Below, in pieces: positions 1 to 5,999 of a DNA stretch of 8,916 nucleotides. Made by a program: the position numbers and the translations under genes. A model generated the notes under the pieces. That model saw only the letters and a list, made by a program, of their open reading frames with translations. It was not told the origin of the DNA and ran no database searches. Each line of letters opens with the position of its first letter. Position 1 is the first letter of the stretch. The stretch lies in assembly GCA_050701115.1 (NCBI GenBank), contig JBOHER010000195.1, positions 1 through 8,916 on the forward strand, given 5' to 3'. Origin of the DNA: JBOHER01 sp050701115 (GTDB taxonomy: Bacteria > Actinomycetota > Actinomycetes > Mycobacteriales > Pseudonocardiaceae).

Positions 1-29
1 GTGCACTCAAGGCCACCTTCAGCTCGCCG
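1..29. other. Window-edge non-coding sequence
   Basis: These bases lie downstream of the stop codon of the VanW-domain gene. No gene or complete hairpin fits in this space. The purine-rich minus-strand text (GAAGGTGGCCTTGAG) is reminiscent of short intergenic repeats in some actinobacteria, but there is no second copy in this window, so no repeat is claimed. Confidence 0.3.
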
Positions 30-119
30 TCACTCGGGTTCCCGCGAAGGTTTGGGCGAGGGCTTGGGTTTGGGCGAGGGTTCGGGCTCGGGCTTGGGTT
101 CGGGCTTGGGAGGCGGCGC
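30..119 (-). repeat. Low-complexity Pro/Lys/Glu-coding tract
   Basis: The last 29 codons of the VanW-domain gene are a tract of near-repeats. On the plus strand it reads as variations of GGGCTTGGGTTCGGGC and GGGCGAGGGTTCGGG. It encodes alternating PKPEP and PSPKP units (residues 560-588). Such tails often span or contact peptidoglycan in Gram-positive surface proteins. The tract is likely to vary in copy number between strains, because the DNA is itself repetitive. Confidence 0.7.
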
Positions 120-1796
120 GCACCGGATCGCGTCCAGCGGGCGGTAGACCACCGTGCGGGATTTCCGGCTGACCTCCTTGCCCGCCACGTCGCGGATCAC
201 TCTGGTGTCGGTCGCGGTGAACCCGGATACCCCACTGGACGGGCTGCATGGCTGGCCCCAGGGCTTGGTCTTCACCGGAATGCCGGTGAAGTTCCGCTTT
301 GCGCCGGTGATCGACTTAACCTTGTACCGCTCGGTTCCCCAGAGCCGGACCGTGATCGCGTTCGGGGTCCAGATGGTCTGGATAGCCACCCCGGTCGTGC
401 TGTCGTTGGTGAACTTCAGGTCGATGACACTGCTGCCGTCGGGGCGCTGGTAGACCGTCGCTTCGCGGGCCACCGGGTACCTGCTGATGTAGAAACTGTG
501 CTCGGTGTGCTCGACATCGACCATCCCGGCGAAGTAGGAAGCGTTGTACAGCGTGGTCGCGAACTGTGAGATGCCACCGCCGACCGCGCGGGAGAGTTCG
601 CCGTTCTCGATAACCGCCGCGGCAACGTAGCCCTGCTTGAGGCCGCGCGGTCCGGTGTACCCGTTGAGGCTGAACGTCTTGCCGGGCTTGATGATCGCCC
701 CGTTGACTTCCTTCGCGACGGTGCGGATATTGATGCCAGAGTCATAGGCGAAGTTGCTCGTGGTGAACTCACCGATGACTTCGGTGATGTCAAGCTTCTC
801 CAGTTCGGCTTCGGTCAGCTTCGCCGGGGTGTCGACGTAGGTCACCTCGAGCACCCGATCCCGCTGTCGAGGCAGCACCTCGACCAGCCCGGCCGCGGTG
901 GCGGTCCAGTCCACCGCACGACCGTCGACCGACGGCCGCACCGTCGCCTTCTTCTTGCCGAAGGCGATCCGGGCGTCCCGGCTCTTCTTCTCGGTTTTGG
1001 CGAGATCCTTACCGATAGCGGATTCCAGCTTGCCGACCGGGACCTTCGGCGTCAGCCCGCCGGCATCATCCGGTTCGAAGGTGAGCACCCGTCCGATGGC
1101 CGCGGGGGAGAGGGTGACGTCAATTCCACGGCCTTCGACCGTGACCGGTCCAGATACCGCGGGCTTGGCGAATCGGGCCAGGGCGGCCCGCACGCCGTCA
1201 GGCGTGGTGGTGACCGGTAGCTCGGTCACCGTGAGCTCGATCGGCCTACCGGCAGCCCACCGCTCGATCACTGTCCGGGCGGCCCGCTCGATATCGAGCC
1301 GACGGCCTGCGACGGGATCGACCGGACTCGGTGCCCCGTCCTCGAATCGGATCGAGCCTTCCCGCGGACGCACGTCGATCGCAGTGCGCAAGGGCTGCAA
1401 GGACGTGGCAACCGCCCGGTCGTTTCCGTGCACCGAGGGATCGACCGGTCGATCGACGAACAAGGACACCAGCCGGTGCCACGGGCTGTAGGAAGGCTGC
1501 GCCGCTCGTTGCGCGGTCGACGCCCAGTCCATCGCGATCCGCGCGGCCTCCGGGTGCACGGCCGCCCGGTGGCCGTCGGCAACGACCAGGGCGGGCCGAT
1601 CCAATCGTGGCTGTATCTCCTGGCGCAATCTGCGTTCCGCCGAAGCGCGGTCCAATCCGCCGATGTCGACGCCTGCTACGACGACGCCGCGAGGGATCTG
1701 GCCCGCCGATAATGCGATGTCGACCAGATACAGCAGAGCGATCGCGCCGACCGTCGCGGCTGTGATGAGCTTCCAGCGACGCCACCTCGCCGGCAT
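30..1796 (-). CDS. VanW-domain membrane-anchored cell-wall protein (YoaR-like)
   Basis: The 588-residue protein has a short basic N-terminus and one membrane helix (about residues 11-30) and no lipobox, so it is probably an N-in, outside-facing anchored protein. Residues about 35-320 resemble the paired YoaR-type putative peptidoglycan-binding repeats. Residues about 340-470 are the VanW domain, with the signature GGGISQFATTLYNAS at 406-420 and the EHSFYISRYP segment near 432-441. A C-terminal beta region follows, then a Pro/Lys/Glu tail (560-588). VanW proteins were first named from vancomycin-resistance clusters, but their biochemical role is unknown and no resistance function is implied here. 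The ATG start is well supported: AGGGGG lies 5-6 bases upstream and an in-frame TAG lies four codons upstream. The gene is divergent from the secreted protease. The family call is confident; the envelope role is inferred. Confidence 0.93.
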   Translation of the reverse strand: MPARWRRWKLITAATVGAIALLYLVDIALSAGQIPRGVVVAGVDIGGLDRASAERRLRQEIQPRLDRPALVVADGHRAAVHPEAARIAMDWASTAQRAAQPSYSPWHRLVSLFVDRPVDPSVHGNDRAVATSLQPLRTAIDVRPREGSIRFEDGAPSPVDPVAGRRLDIERAARTVIERWAAGRPIELTVTELPVTTTPDGVRAALARFAKPAVSGPVTVEGRGIDVTLSPAAIGRVLTFEPDDAGGLTPKVPVGKLESAIGKDLAKTEKKSRDARIAFGKKKATVRPSVDGRAVDWTATAAGLVEVLPRQRDRVLEVTYVDTPAKLTEAELEKLDITEVIGEFTTSNFAYDSGINIRTVAKEVNGAIIKPGKTFSLNGYTGPRGLKQGYVAAAVIENGELSRAVGGGISQFATTLYNASYFAGMVDVEHTEHSFYISRYPVAREATVYQRPDGSSVIDLKFTNDSTTGVAIQTIWTPNAITVRLWGTERYKVKSITGAKRNFTGIPVKTKPWGQPCSPSSGVSGFTATDTRVIRDVAGKEVSRKSRTVVYRPLDAIRCAPPPKPEPKPEPEPSPKPKPSPKPSREPE

Positions 1797-1956
1797 CCGT
1801 TCCCCCTAGTGTCCGACAGACCGCGCACATCTCGAGCTCCGCGAATCATGCCATCACCCGACTGGCCGGGTCCGGATGGCCCGGTCCACTCGGAGGGTTC
1901 TGCGGATGGTTCCGGCGGATTTCCCGAGGAATCGAAGCGGATAGCACAAACCACCC

Positions 1957-1982
1957 CAGTCTTTCAAGACTGCAGTTCTGAA
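1957..1982. promoter_or_regulatory. Overlapping palindromes, candidate operator
   Basis: Two inverted repeats share bases here. CAGTCTT-TC-AAGACTG (1957-1972) has perfect 7-base arms around two bases. TTCAAGACTGCAGTTCTGAA (1963-1982) matches its own reverse complement at 16 of 20 positions, with the central 8 bases ACTGCAGT perfect. The arm AAGACTG is used by both. The site ends 11 bases before a possible TAGGGT -10 box, so it would cover the -35 region of the protease promoter. That position would suit a transcription regulator; which family is unknown. Confidence 0.4.
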
Positions 1983-1993
1983 TTTCCCCCGTT

Positions 1994-1999
1994 TAGGGT
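1994..1999 (+). promoter_or_regulatory. Possible -10 box of protease gene
   Basis: TAGGGT fits the relaxed TANNNT pattern of actinobacterial -10 elements and lies 57 bases before the protease start codon. The hexamer 17 bases upstream (TGCAGT) is a poor -35 match, so the promoter would probably need an activator, or this is a chance match. Confidence 0.25.
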
Positions 2000-2056
2000 C
2001 CGCTCAATCCACCGACACCCCCTGCACGGTGGTTCACGCTAAGGGGAGATCCACTC

Positions 2057-2974
2057 ATGAAGCGACCCTTCATTCGATCCATGCTCGCGGGCATCGCGCT
2101 CGCGAGCGCGACCGCGGCGGCAGCAGCACCCGCAGTCGCCGCGCCGTCCGAGGGAAAGCCTCCCGGCCACGCCGTCGCGCGCCACGAGGCGGCCACGAGC
2201 ACGGCCGAGCAACGCCGGATCGAGGCGTACTGGACGCCCGCGAAGATGGACGCCGCCAAGCCGGCCGAGCAATACCTGGCGGGCAAGCAGAAGCGCGGCA
2301 ACGGCAAGGGCAAGGGCAAGAAGAGCGCCGAAGCGGTTCAGGAAACACCCCAGCCAGAGTTGGGCAAGGTGTTCTTCACCTTGGGCGGCACCGACTACGT
2401 CTGCTCCGGAACGGCGACCACCAGCGGAAACTCCGATGTCGTCACGACCGCAGGACACTGCCTGAACGAGGGCCCTGGCGGCTACGCGACCAACTTCGCG
2501 TTCGTACCGGCATACGAGAACGGCAACCGCCCCTACGGCACCTGGACCGCCGGGCAACTGTTCACCACGACCCAGTGGGCGGGCAGCGGCGACTTCGAGT
2601 ACGACGCCGGGTTCGCTGTGATGAACGAGAACTCTTCGGGCGCGAGCTTGACCGACGTGGTCGGCTCCTACCCGATCGCGTTCAACCTCTCCCGTGGGCT
2701 GACCTACAAGTCCTACGGTTACCCGGCGGCCAGCCCGTACGACGGCGAGTTGCTGTGGTCGTGCACCGGCGCGGCGAAGGACGACCCTTACGGCTCGACC
2801 ACCCAGGGCATCCCGTGCAGCATGACGGGCGGCTCCTCCGGCGGCGGATGGATCACCGGCGGTCAGCTGAACTCGGTGAACAGCTACAAGTACCGGACCG
2901 ACTCGTCCACAATGTACGGCCCGTACTTCGGCAGCGTCATCCAGTCCGTCTACAACGCGGCGGCCGCGGCGTAG
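2057..2974 (+). CDS. Secreted trypsin-like serine protease (pre-pro form)
   Basis: The 305-residue protein is a serine endopeptidase of the chymotrypsin fold (family S1), exported to act outside the cell. A Sec signal peptide spans residues 1-29 (basic MKRPFIR, Ala-rich core, cleavage likely after AVAA). Residues 30-100 are a probable propeptide with a Lys/Gly stretch at 78-89. The catalytic domain starts near 101. Its triad is His134 (TAGHC), Asp183 (EYDAG) and Ser261 (GGSSGGGW). Cys116-Cys135 and Cys236-Cys254 are the expected disulfides. The residue before the catalytic Ser is Ser260, not the Asp of classical trypsins, which points towards the bacterial glutamyl-endopeptidase-like branch. 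Substrate preference cannot be read from sequence. The start is fixed by AAGGGGAG (2041-2048), 8 bases upstream. The gene is monocistronic and followed by a strong hairpin. Confidence 0.94.
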   Translation: MKRPFIRSMLAGIALASATAAAAAPAVAAPSEGKPPGHAVARHEAATSTAEQRRIEAYWTPAKMDAAKPAEQYLAGKQKRGNGKGKGKKSAEAVQETPQPELGKVFFTLGGTDYVCSGTATTSGNSDVVTTAGHCLNEGPGGYATNFAFVPAYENGNRPYGTWTAGQLFTTTQWAGSGDFEYDAGFAVMNENSSGASLTDVVGSYPIAFNLSRGLTYKSYGYPAASPYDGELLWSCTGAAKDDPYGSTTQGIPCSMTGGSSGGGWITGGQLNSVNSYKYRTDSSTMYGPYFGSVIQSVYNAAAAA

Positions 2975-2991
2975 GAGGGTACGGCGAGTTC

Positions 2992-3025
2992 CGAGGGGTC
3001 CGCGGTCGTTACCGCGGGCCCCTCG
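2992..3025. terminator. Strong GC-rich hairpin, probable bidirectional terminator
   Basis: Arms 2992-3005 and 3012-3025 pair over 14 bases (C-G, GAGGGG/CCCCTC, one T-G wobble, CCGCGG/CCGCGG) around a six-base loop TCGTTA. It lies 17 bases after the protease stop. No T-run follows, which is common for actinobacterial terminators. The other strand folds equally well, so it can also end the convergent MoxR operon. The stop codon of that operon's last gene (3009-3011) sits in the loop. Confidence 0.8.
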
Positions 3026-3305
3026 TGTCCTTCCGGCCCGCTCGCGGGTAGCCCCAGATCGCCACGATCAGCAGGACGATGACCGTGACCGGTGCCAATG
3101 CCCCGATCCACTCCGAGGCGCTGCTGTCCGCTACCGGCACCGATCCGGCGGCCACCACGGCGATCGAGCACAGCAGCACTCCGGGCAGCAGCCGCGCACT
3201 GGTCCGGAGCCATTCGCCCGGATGCGGCCGCGCAGGTGAGCCGGCCTCCAGCGCCAGCAAGGTGGCGAGGGTGACTACCCCCGCGGCCAGCAAGGTCCCG
3301 ATCAT
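3009..3305 (-). CDS. Small three-helix membrane protein, last gene of MoxR operon
   Basis: The 98-residue protein has three predicted membrane helices (about 2-22, 39-59 and 66-86) and a short basic C-terminus (GRKDTRGPR). I do not recognise a named family. The frame stays open upstream through the DUF58 gene, so the true start is easy to miss. The ATG at 3305 is chosen because GGAGGG lies 7 bases upstream and because it overlaps the DUF58 stop as ATGA, the same junction seen at the MoxR/DUF58 boundary. Hydrophobicity begins exactly at this Met, whereas the upstream extension is low-complexity and non-hydrophobic. The context suggests a membrane partner of the DUF58/MoxR/DUF4129 proteins. The stop codon lies inside the terminator loop. 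Confidence 0.82.
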   Translation of the reverse strand: MIGTLLAAGVVTLATLLALEAGSPARPHPGEWLRTSARLLPGVLLCSIAVVAAGSVPVADSSASEWIGALAPVTVIVLLIVAIWGYPRAGRKDTRGPR

Positions 3306-4609
3306 CGTGGTGCCCTCCGCGCCGCCAGCGGCCGACGACCCACTGGACCGAGTACCTCGTCCAGGGCGGCGTCGGCCCGCCATGGCAACACCGGGATGCC
3401 CAGTGTGGCGAAGTTGCGGTGCATGCTCGCGCGCTCGAGGCGCCACATTCGCGCCACCAGCGGATCGATCGGCCGTGCTGCCACCCGCGGGATGTCCCGC
3501 AGCACGTCGATCACGATGACCGCGTACCCGCGCAGCCGGATGTCGTTGAGGGAGAGCACGATCCGGCCGTCGAGCAGCGGAGTGAACGCCACCACGATCG
3601 CGCCCGCGGACAGCACACCACTGGGTACAAGGTCGGTGTGACCCGGGTGGTCGAGCACCGGGTCGCCCGGTACCGGACACGCGTCGAGGACCGCATCGAC
3701 CACCCGGTAGAACTGAGTGCGGCCGATGTTGGGGCTCAGCCAGCGCAACTGCCCGCCCAGCGCGACCACGCCTGCCCGGTCTCCCCGGCGCAACGCGCCC
3801 TGCACGGTCTGCGCCGCTCCGTGGACGGCGAGATCGAGTGCCTCGGCCGCCGCCGGTACCGGCGCGGGCCCCAATCCGGTGTGCACAGCATAGGTGTCGA
3901 TCAGGGTGACCACGTCGGCGGCACGCTCGGTGAGCCGTTCGGTGACGTGCAGCCTGCCGCGACGGGCACTTGCCGACCAATTCACCGTCCGAAGATGATC
4001 ACCGGGGATATAGGGGCGGATTCCGGCGAACTCCACTCCTTCTCCGCGGCGGCGTGCGATGTGCGCGCCGATGCGGTCGGGCAGGTCGGTTGAGCGCAAG
4101 GGCGTCGCCTCGGGTGCGGGTCGCGGGTAGGTCCGCACCTGGCTGGTAGCGACATCAGCCATGGCGACCAGCAGGCCGGCCGACGCGCGGGCGATGATCT
4201 GAGCGGTCGGCCGGAACCGTCCCCATCGCGGAGTCCGTAGTGTCCATTCGGCCGATACGCCGTGCCGTAGGTACCTCGTTTTGTGGTCGACCAGCTCCAC
4301 GTTCTGCGGAATCGCGAGCCGCAACTCCAGCTCATCGCAGCCGGCGCAAGCCATCGCCCGCACCGTGACGAGCACGGTTTCGCCCTCGAAGCAGCCCGCG
4401 GTGCCCGGCTCGAACTCGACGTCGCACCGCTCCGGCGGCCTGCGCACCGCTCCGGTGGCCAGCGCACCGAGCAGCGGGGCGGCGAAGGCGACCAACTCCG
4501 GTCGGTGCGCCAGCACCGCGACCGCGAGCGCGGCGACGGCGAGCAAGGTCAACCGCCGGGCCAGCCTGGACGGCCGCCAGCGCAGCGGCACCTCGACCAC
4601 GGTGCTCAT
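3302..4609 (-). CDS. DUF58 domain membrane protein (MoxR partner)
   Basis: The 435-residue protein begins with a basic segment and two membrane helices (about 19-34 and 38-54). A beta-rich region follows (about 60-165), then the DUF58 signature at 187-223, with key stretches GIRPYIPGDHLRTVNW and the ARRGRLHV segment. Residues about 232-415 look like a von Willebrand A-type Rossmann fold. Its first strand reads VVTLIDTYAV (233-242), lacking the DxSxS serines of a metal-ion-dependent adhesion site, so metal binding looks lost. Four cysteines lie in the beta region (62, 73, 88, 91), the last two as CAGC. DUF58 proteins are almost always encoded beside MoxR ATPases and are thought to be their partners, but no reaction is known. 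The gene overlaps moxR and the small membrane gene by 4 bases each (ATGA), implying translational coupling. Confidence 0.92.
   Translation of the reverse strand: MSTVVEVPLRWRPSRLARRLTLLAVAALAVAVLAHRPELVAFAAPLLGALATGAVRRPPERCDVEFEPGTAGCFEGETVLVTVRAMACAGCDELELRLAIPQNVELVDHKTRYLRHGVSAEWTLRTPRWGRFRPTAQIIARASAGLLVAMADVATSQVRTYPRPAPEATPLRSTDLPDRIGAHIARRRGEGVEFAGIRPYIPGDHLRTVNWSASARRGRLHVTERLTERAADVVTLIDTYAVHTGLGPAPVPAAAEALDLAVHGAAQTVQGALRRGDRAGVVALGGQLRWLSPNIGRTQFYRVVDAVLDACPVPGDPVLDHPGHTDLVPSGVLSAGAIVVAFTPLLDGRIVLSLNDIRLRGYAVIVIDVLRDIPRVAARPIDPLVARMWRLERASMHRNFATLGIPVLPWRADAALDEVLGPVGRRPLAARRAPR
3313..3318 (-). promoter_or_regulatory. Ribosome site deciding start of small membrane protein
   Basis: GGAGGG on the minus strand lies 7 bases before the ATG at 3305, inside the 3' end of the DUF58 gene. 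It is the main evidence that the 98-residue gene starts here rather than further upstream. Confidence 0.75.
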
Positions 4610-5574
4610 CGTCCCGGCCCCAGCCGCGGCGCGGGGAACCTCCGCAGCAGCTCATCGATGACCTGCTCACTGCGCACCCGCCGCACCCACATCTCGGGAC
4701 GCAGGCTGATCCGATGCGCCCAGGCCGGGCTCGCCAGCGCCTTGACGTCCTCCGGGATCACGAAGTCGCGCCCTGTCAGCAGGGCGCGGCCGCGGGCCAA
4801 CTGCACCAGATCCAGTTCGGCCCTCGGGCTCACCCCGACATCGACCTGGTGGTGGCCCCTGGTGGCACCCGCGAGCCCGACGACGTAGGCAAGCACGTCC
4901 TCGTGGACCGAAACCTGCTCCAGCGACTCCCGCATCGCGAGCAGATCTCCGGACGCCAGCATCGCGCGCAGCGCGACAGGCGATGAACCGCGACGCAGCC
5001 GTCGCTGCAGCATCTCGACCTCGCCTTCCGGTGCCAGATAGCCGATGCGCACGCGCAGCGCGAAGCGGTCGAGTTGCGCCTCGGGGAGGGGGTAGGTGCC
5101 TTCGTACTCGATCGGATTGTCGGTGGCCAGCACGATGAACGGTTCGGCGAGGTGATGCGTTTCGCCGTCGACGCTCACCTGCCCCTCAGCCATCGCTTCG
5201 AGCAGGGCCGACTGCGTTTTCGGGGGCGTGCGGTTGATTTCGTCGGCAAGCAGCAGGTTGGTGAACACCGGGCCTGGCCGGAACACGAACCTACCGGTCG
5301 ATTGGTCGTACACGGTCGATCCCAGCAGGTCCGCGGGCAGCAGATCCGGGGTGAACTGAACCCGGGTGAAGCGCAGCCCGAACACGGTGGCGAACGACCG
5401 GGCGATGAGCGTCTTGCCCATCCCAGGGAGGTCTTCGATGAGCACGTGACCGTGGGCGAGCACTCCGATCAGGATCAGTTCGAGTACCTCGCGTTTGCCC
5501 ACGACCGCACGCTCGATCTCGGTGAGCACGGCGGCGGCGCGCTCCGACGTGGTGGCCGCACTCGTGGTCGTCAC
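4606..5574 (-). CDS. moxR: MoxR-family AAA+ ATPase
   Basis: The 322-residue AAA+ ATPase is of the MoxR type, a chaperone-like family thought to remodel or insert cofactors into partner proteins. Visible elements: Walker A EDLPGMGKT (47-55, Lys54), Walker B LLLADEIN (107-114, Asp111-Glu112), sensor 1 in LATDNPIEYEGTYPLPEAQLDRF (149-171, Asn153), candidate arginine finger Arg170, and sensor 2 SPRAELDL (249-256, Arg251). It is full length for the family and all ATPase motifs are intact. The GTG start overlaps the stop of the preceding gene as GTGA, with GGAGGAG a few bases upstream. It sits in the middle of the operon, after two membrane-protein genes and before DUF58. The symbol is a family name; this does not imply orthology with methanol-oxidation moxR. 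Confidence 0.95.
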   Translation of the reverse strand: MTTTSAATTSERAAAVLTEIERAVVGKREVLELILIGVLAHGHVLIEDLPGMGKTLIARSFATVFGLRFTRVQFTPDLLPADLLGSTVYDQSTGRFVFRPGPVFTNLLLADEINRTPPKTQSALLEAMAEGQVSVDGETHHLAEPFIVLATDNPIEYEGTYPLPEAQLDRFALRVRIGYLAPEGEVEMLQRRLRRGSSPVALRAMLASGDLLAMRESLEQVSVHEDVLAYVVGLAGATRGHHQVDVGVSPRAELDLVQLARGRALLTGRDFVIPEDVKALASPAWAHRISLRPEMWVRRVRSEQVIDELLRRFPAPRLGPGR

Positions 5575-5999
5575 GCCTCCTCCAGCCGGTCCAGGATGTC
5601 GGCCAGTGCTCGCCTGCCGGGCCCGGGACGGCTCCGCTGCTCAGTGAACCGCTCGGTGGGATCGACCAGCCGCCATAGCTCGGCGCCGAAGAGGAACCGG
5701 CCGGTCTGCCGCGTCGAGGGAGTCGTGGCCCTGCGGGATCCGACCAGGTTGTCGAACTCGCGGGCAAGCACCGGGCGAACGTGCCGGTCCCAGTCGCCCC
5801 GGGTGCCCTGCGCCCAGCTCACCACCACCTCGGCGTGCGCGAGCGAGGAGTCCGTTTCCCCCTCGGTCGGTGTCCACTCGCTCCCGCGCCGATCGGTGCG
5901 ACGCTTCCGCCCGGATCGGTCTCCGCGCGCAACCAGCCGGATCGCCGAGATGATCAGCACCGCGACTGAGATGAACTCCACGATCACGAGTGTGTCCAC
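5571..5999 (-). CDS. Single-pass membrane protein of the MoxR operon, unknown function
   Basis: The 142-residue protein has one N-terminal membrane helix (about 4-23), a strongly basic stretch just after it (RGDRSGRKRRTDRR, 25-38) that places the rest in the cytoplasm, and a hydrophilic domain. That domain contains SWAQGTRGDWDRHVRPVLAR (61-80) and the FGAELWRLVDP segment (104-114), which look like conserved blocks. I believe proteins with such blocks sit in this position in other actinobacterial MoxR operons, but I cannot name a family. The GTG at 5999 is chosen because GGAGG lies 5 bases upstream. A GTG at 5987 would make a tidy GTGA overlap with the upstream stop, but its spacing to that ribosome site is too long. 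The gene overlaps the DUF4129 gene by 16 bases and moxR by 4. Confidence 0.85.
   Translation of the reverse strand: MDTLVIVEFISVAVLIISAIRLVARGDRSGRKRRTDRRGSEWTPTEGETDSSLAHAEVVVSWAQGTRGDWDRHVRPVLAREFDNLVGSRRATTPSTRQTGRFLFGAELWRLVDPTERFTEQRSRPGPGRRALADILDRLEEA

Larger units (their letters stand above)
1797..2056. promoter_or_regulatory. Divergent intergenic region between VanW gene and protease
   Basis: This 260-base gap must hold the promoters of both divergent genes. Visible structure, from left to right: a VanW-side ribosome site (AGGGGGAA, minus strand, 1800-1807); a small inverted repeat CCGGG/CCCGG (1866-1870 and 1880-1884); the heptamer CGGATGG twice (1873-1879 and 1903-1909); two overlapping palindromes (1957-1982); a possible actinobacterial -10 box TAGGGT (1994-1999) for the protease; and the protease ribosome site. 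No convincing -35 box or VanW-side promoter was recognised. A 77-codon GTG-initiated reading frame crosses the region, but it has no ribosome site and is not credible as a gene. Confidence 0.6.

Noticed and set aside
1809..2042. 77-codon plus-strand frame in the VanW/protease gap
   Set aside because: It has a GTG start without a ribosome site, unconvincing composition, and would cover the promoter and palindromes.
2029..3051. 340-codon plus-strand frame overlapping the protease
   Set aside because: It is an Arg-rich shadow in another phase; the protease frame has a signal peptide and catalytic triad.
3306..3980. Upstream part of a 323-codon minus frame ending at 3009
   Set aside because: It shadows the DUF58 gene in another phase and is Arg/Gly-rich low-complexity. 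Only the last 98 codons, from 3305, form a real gene.
5985..5987. Alternative GTG start for the single-pass membrane protein
   Set aside because: It would give a neat GTGA overlap, but the GGAGG ribosome site is 17 bases away; GTG 5999 has 5-base spacing.
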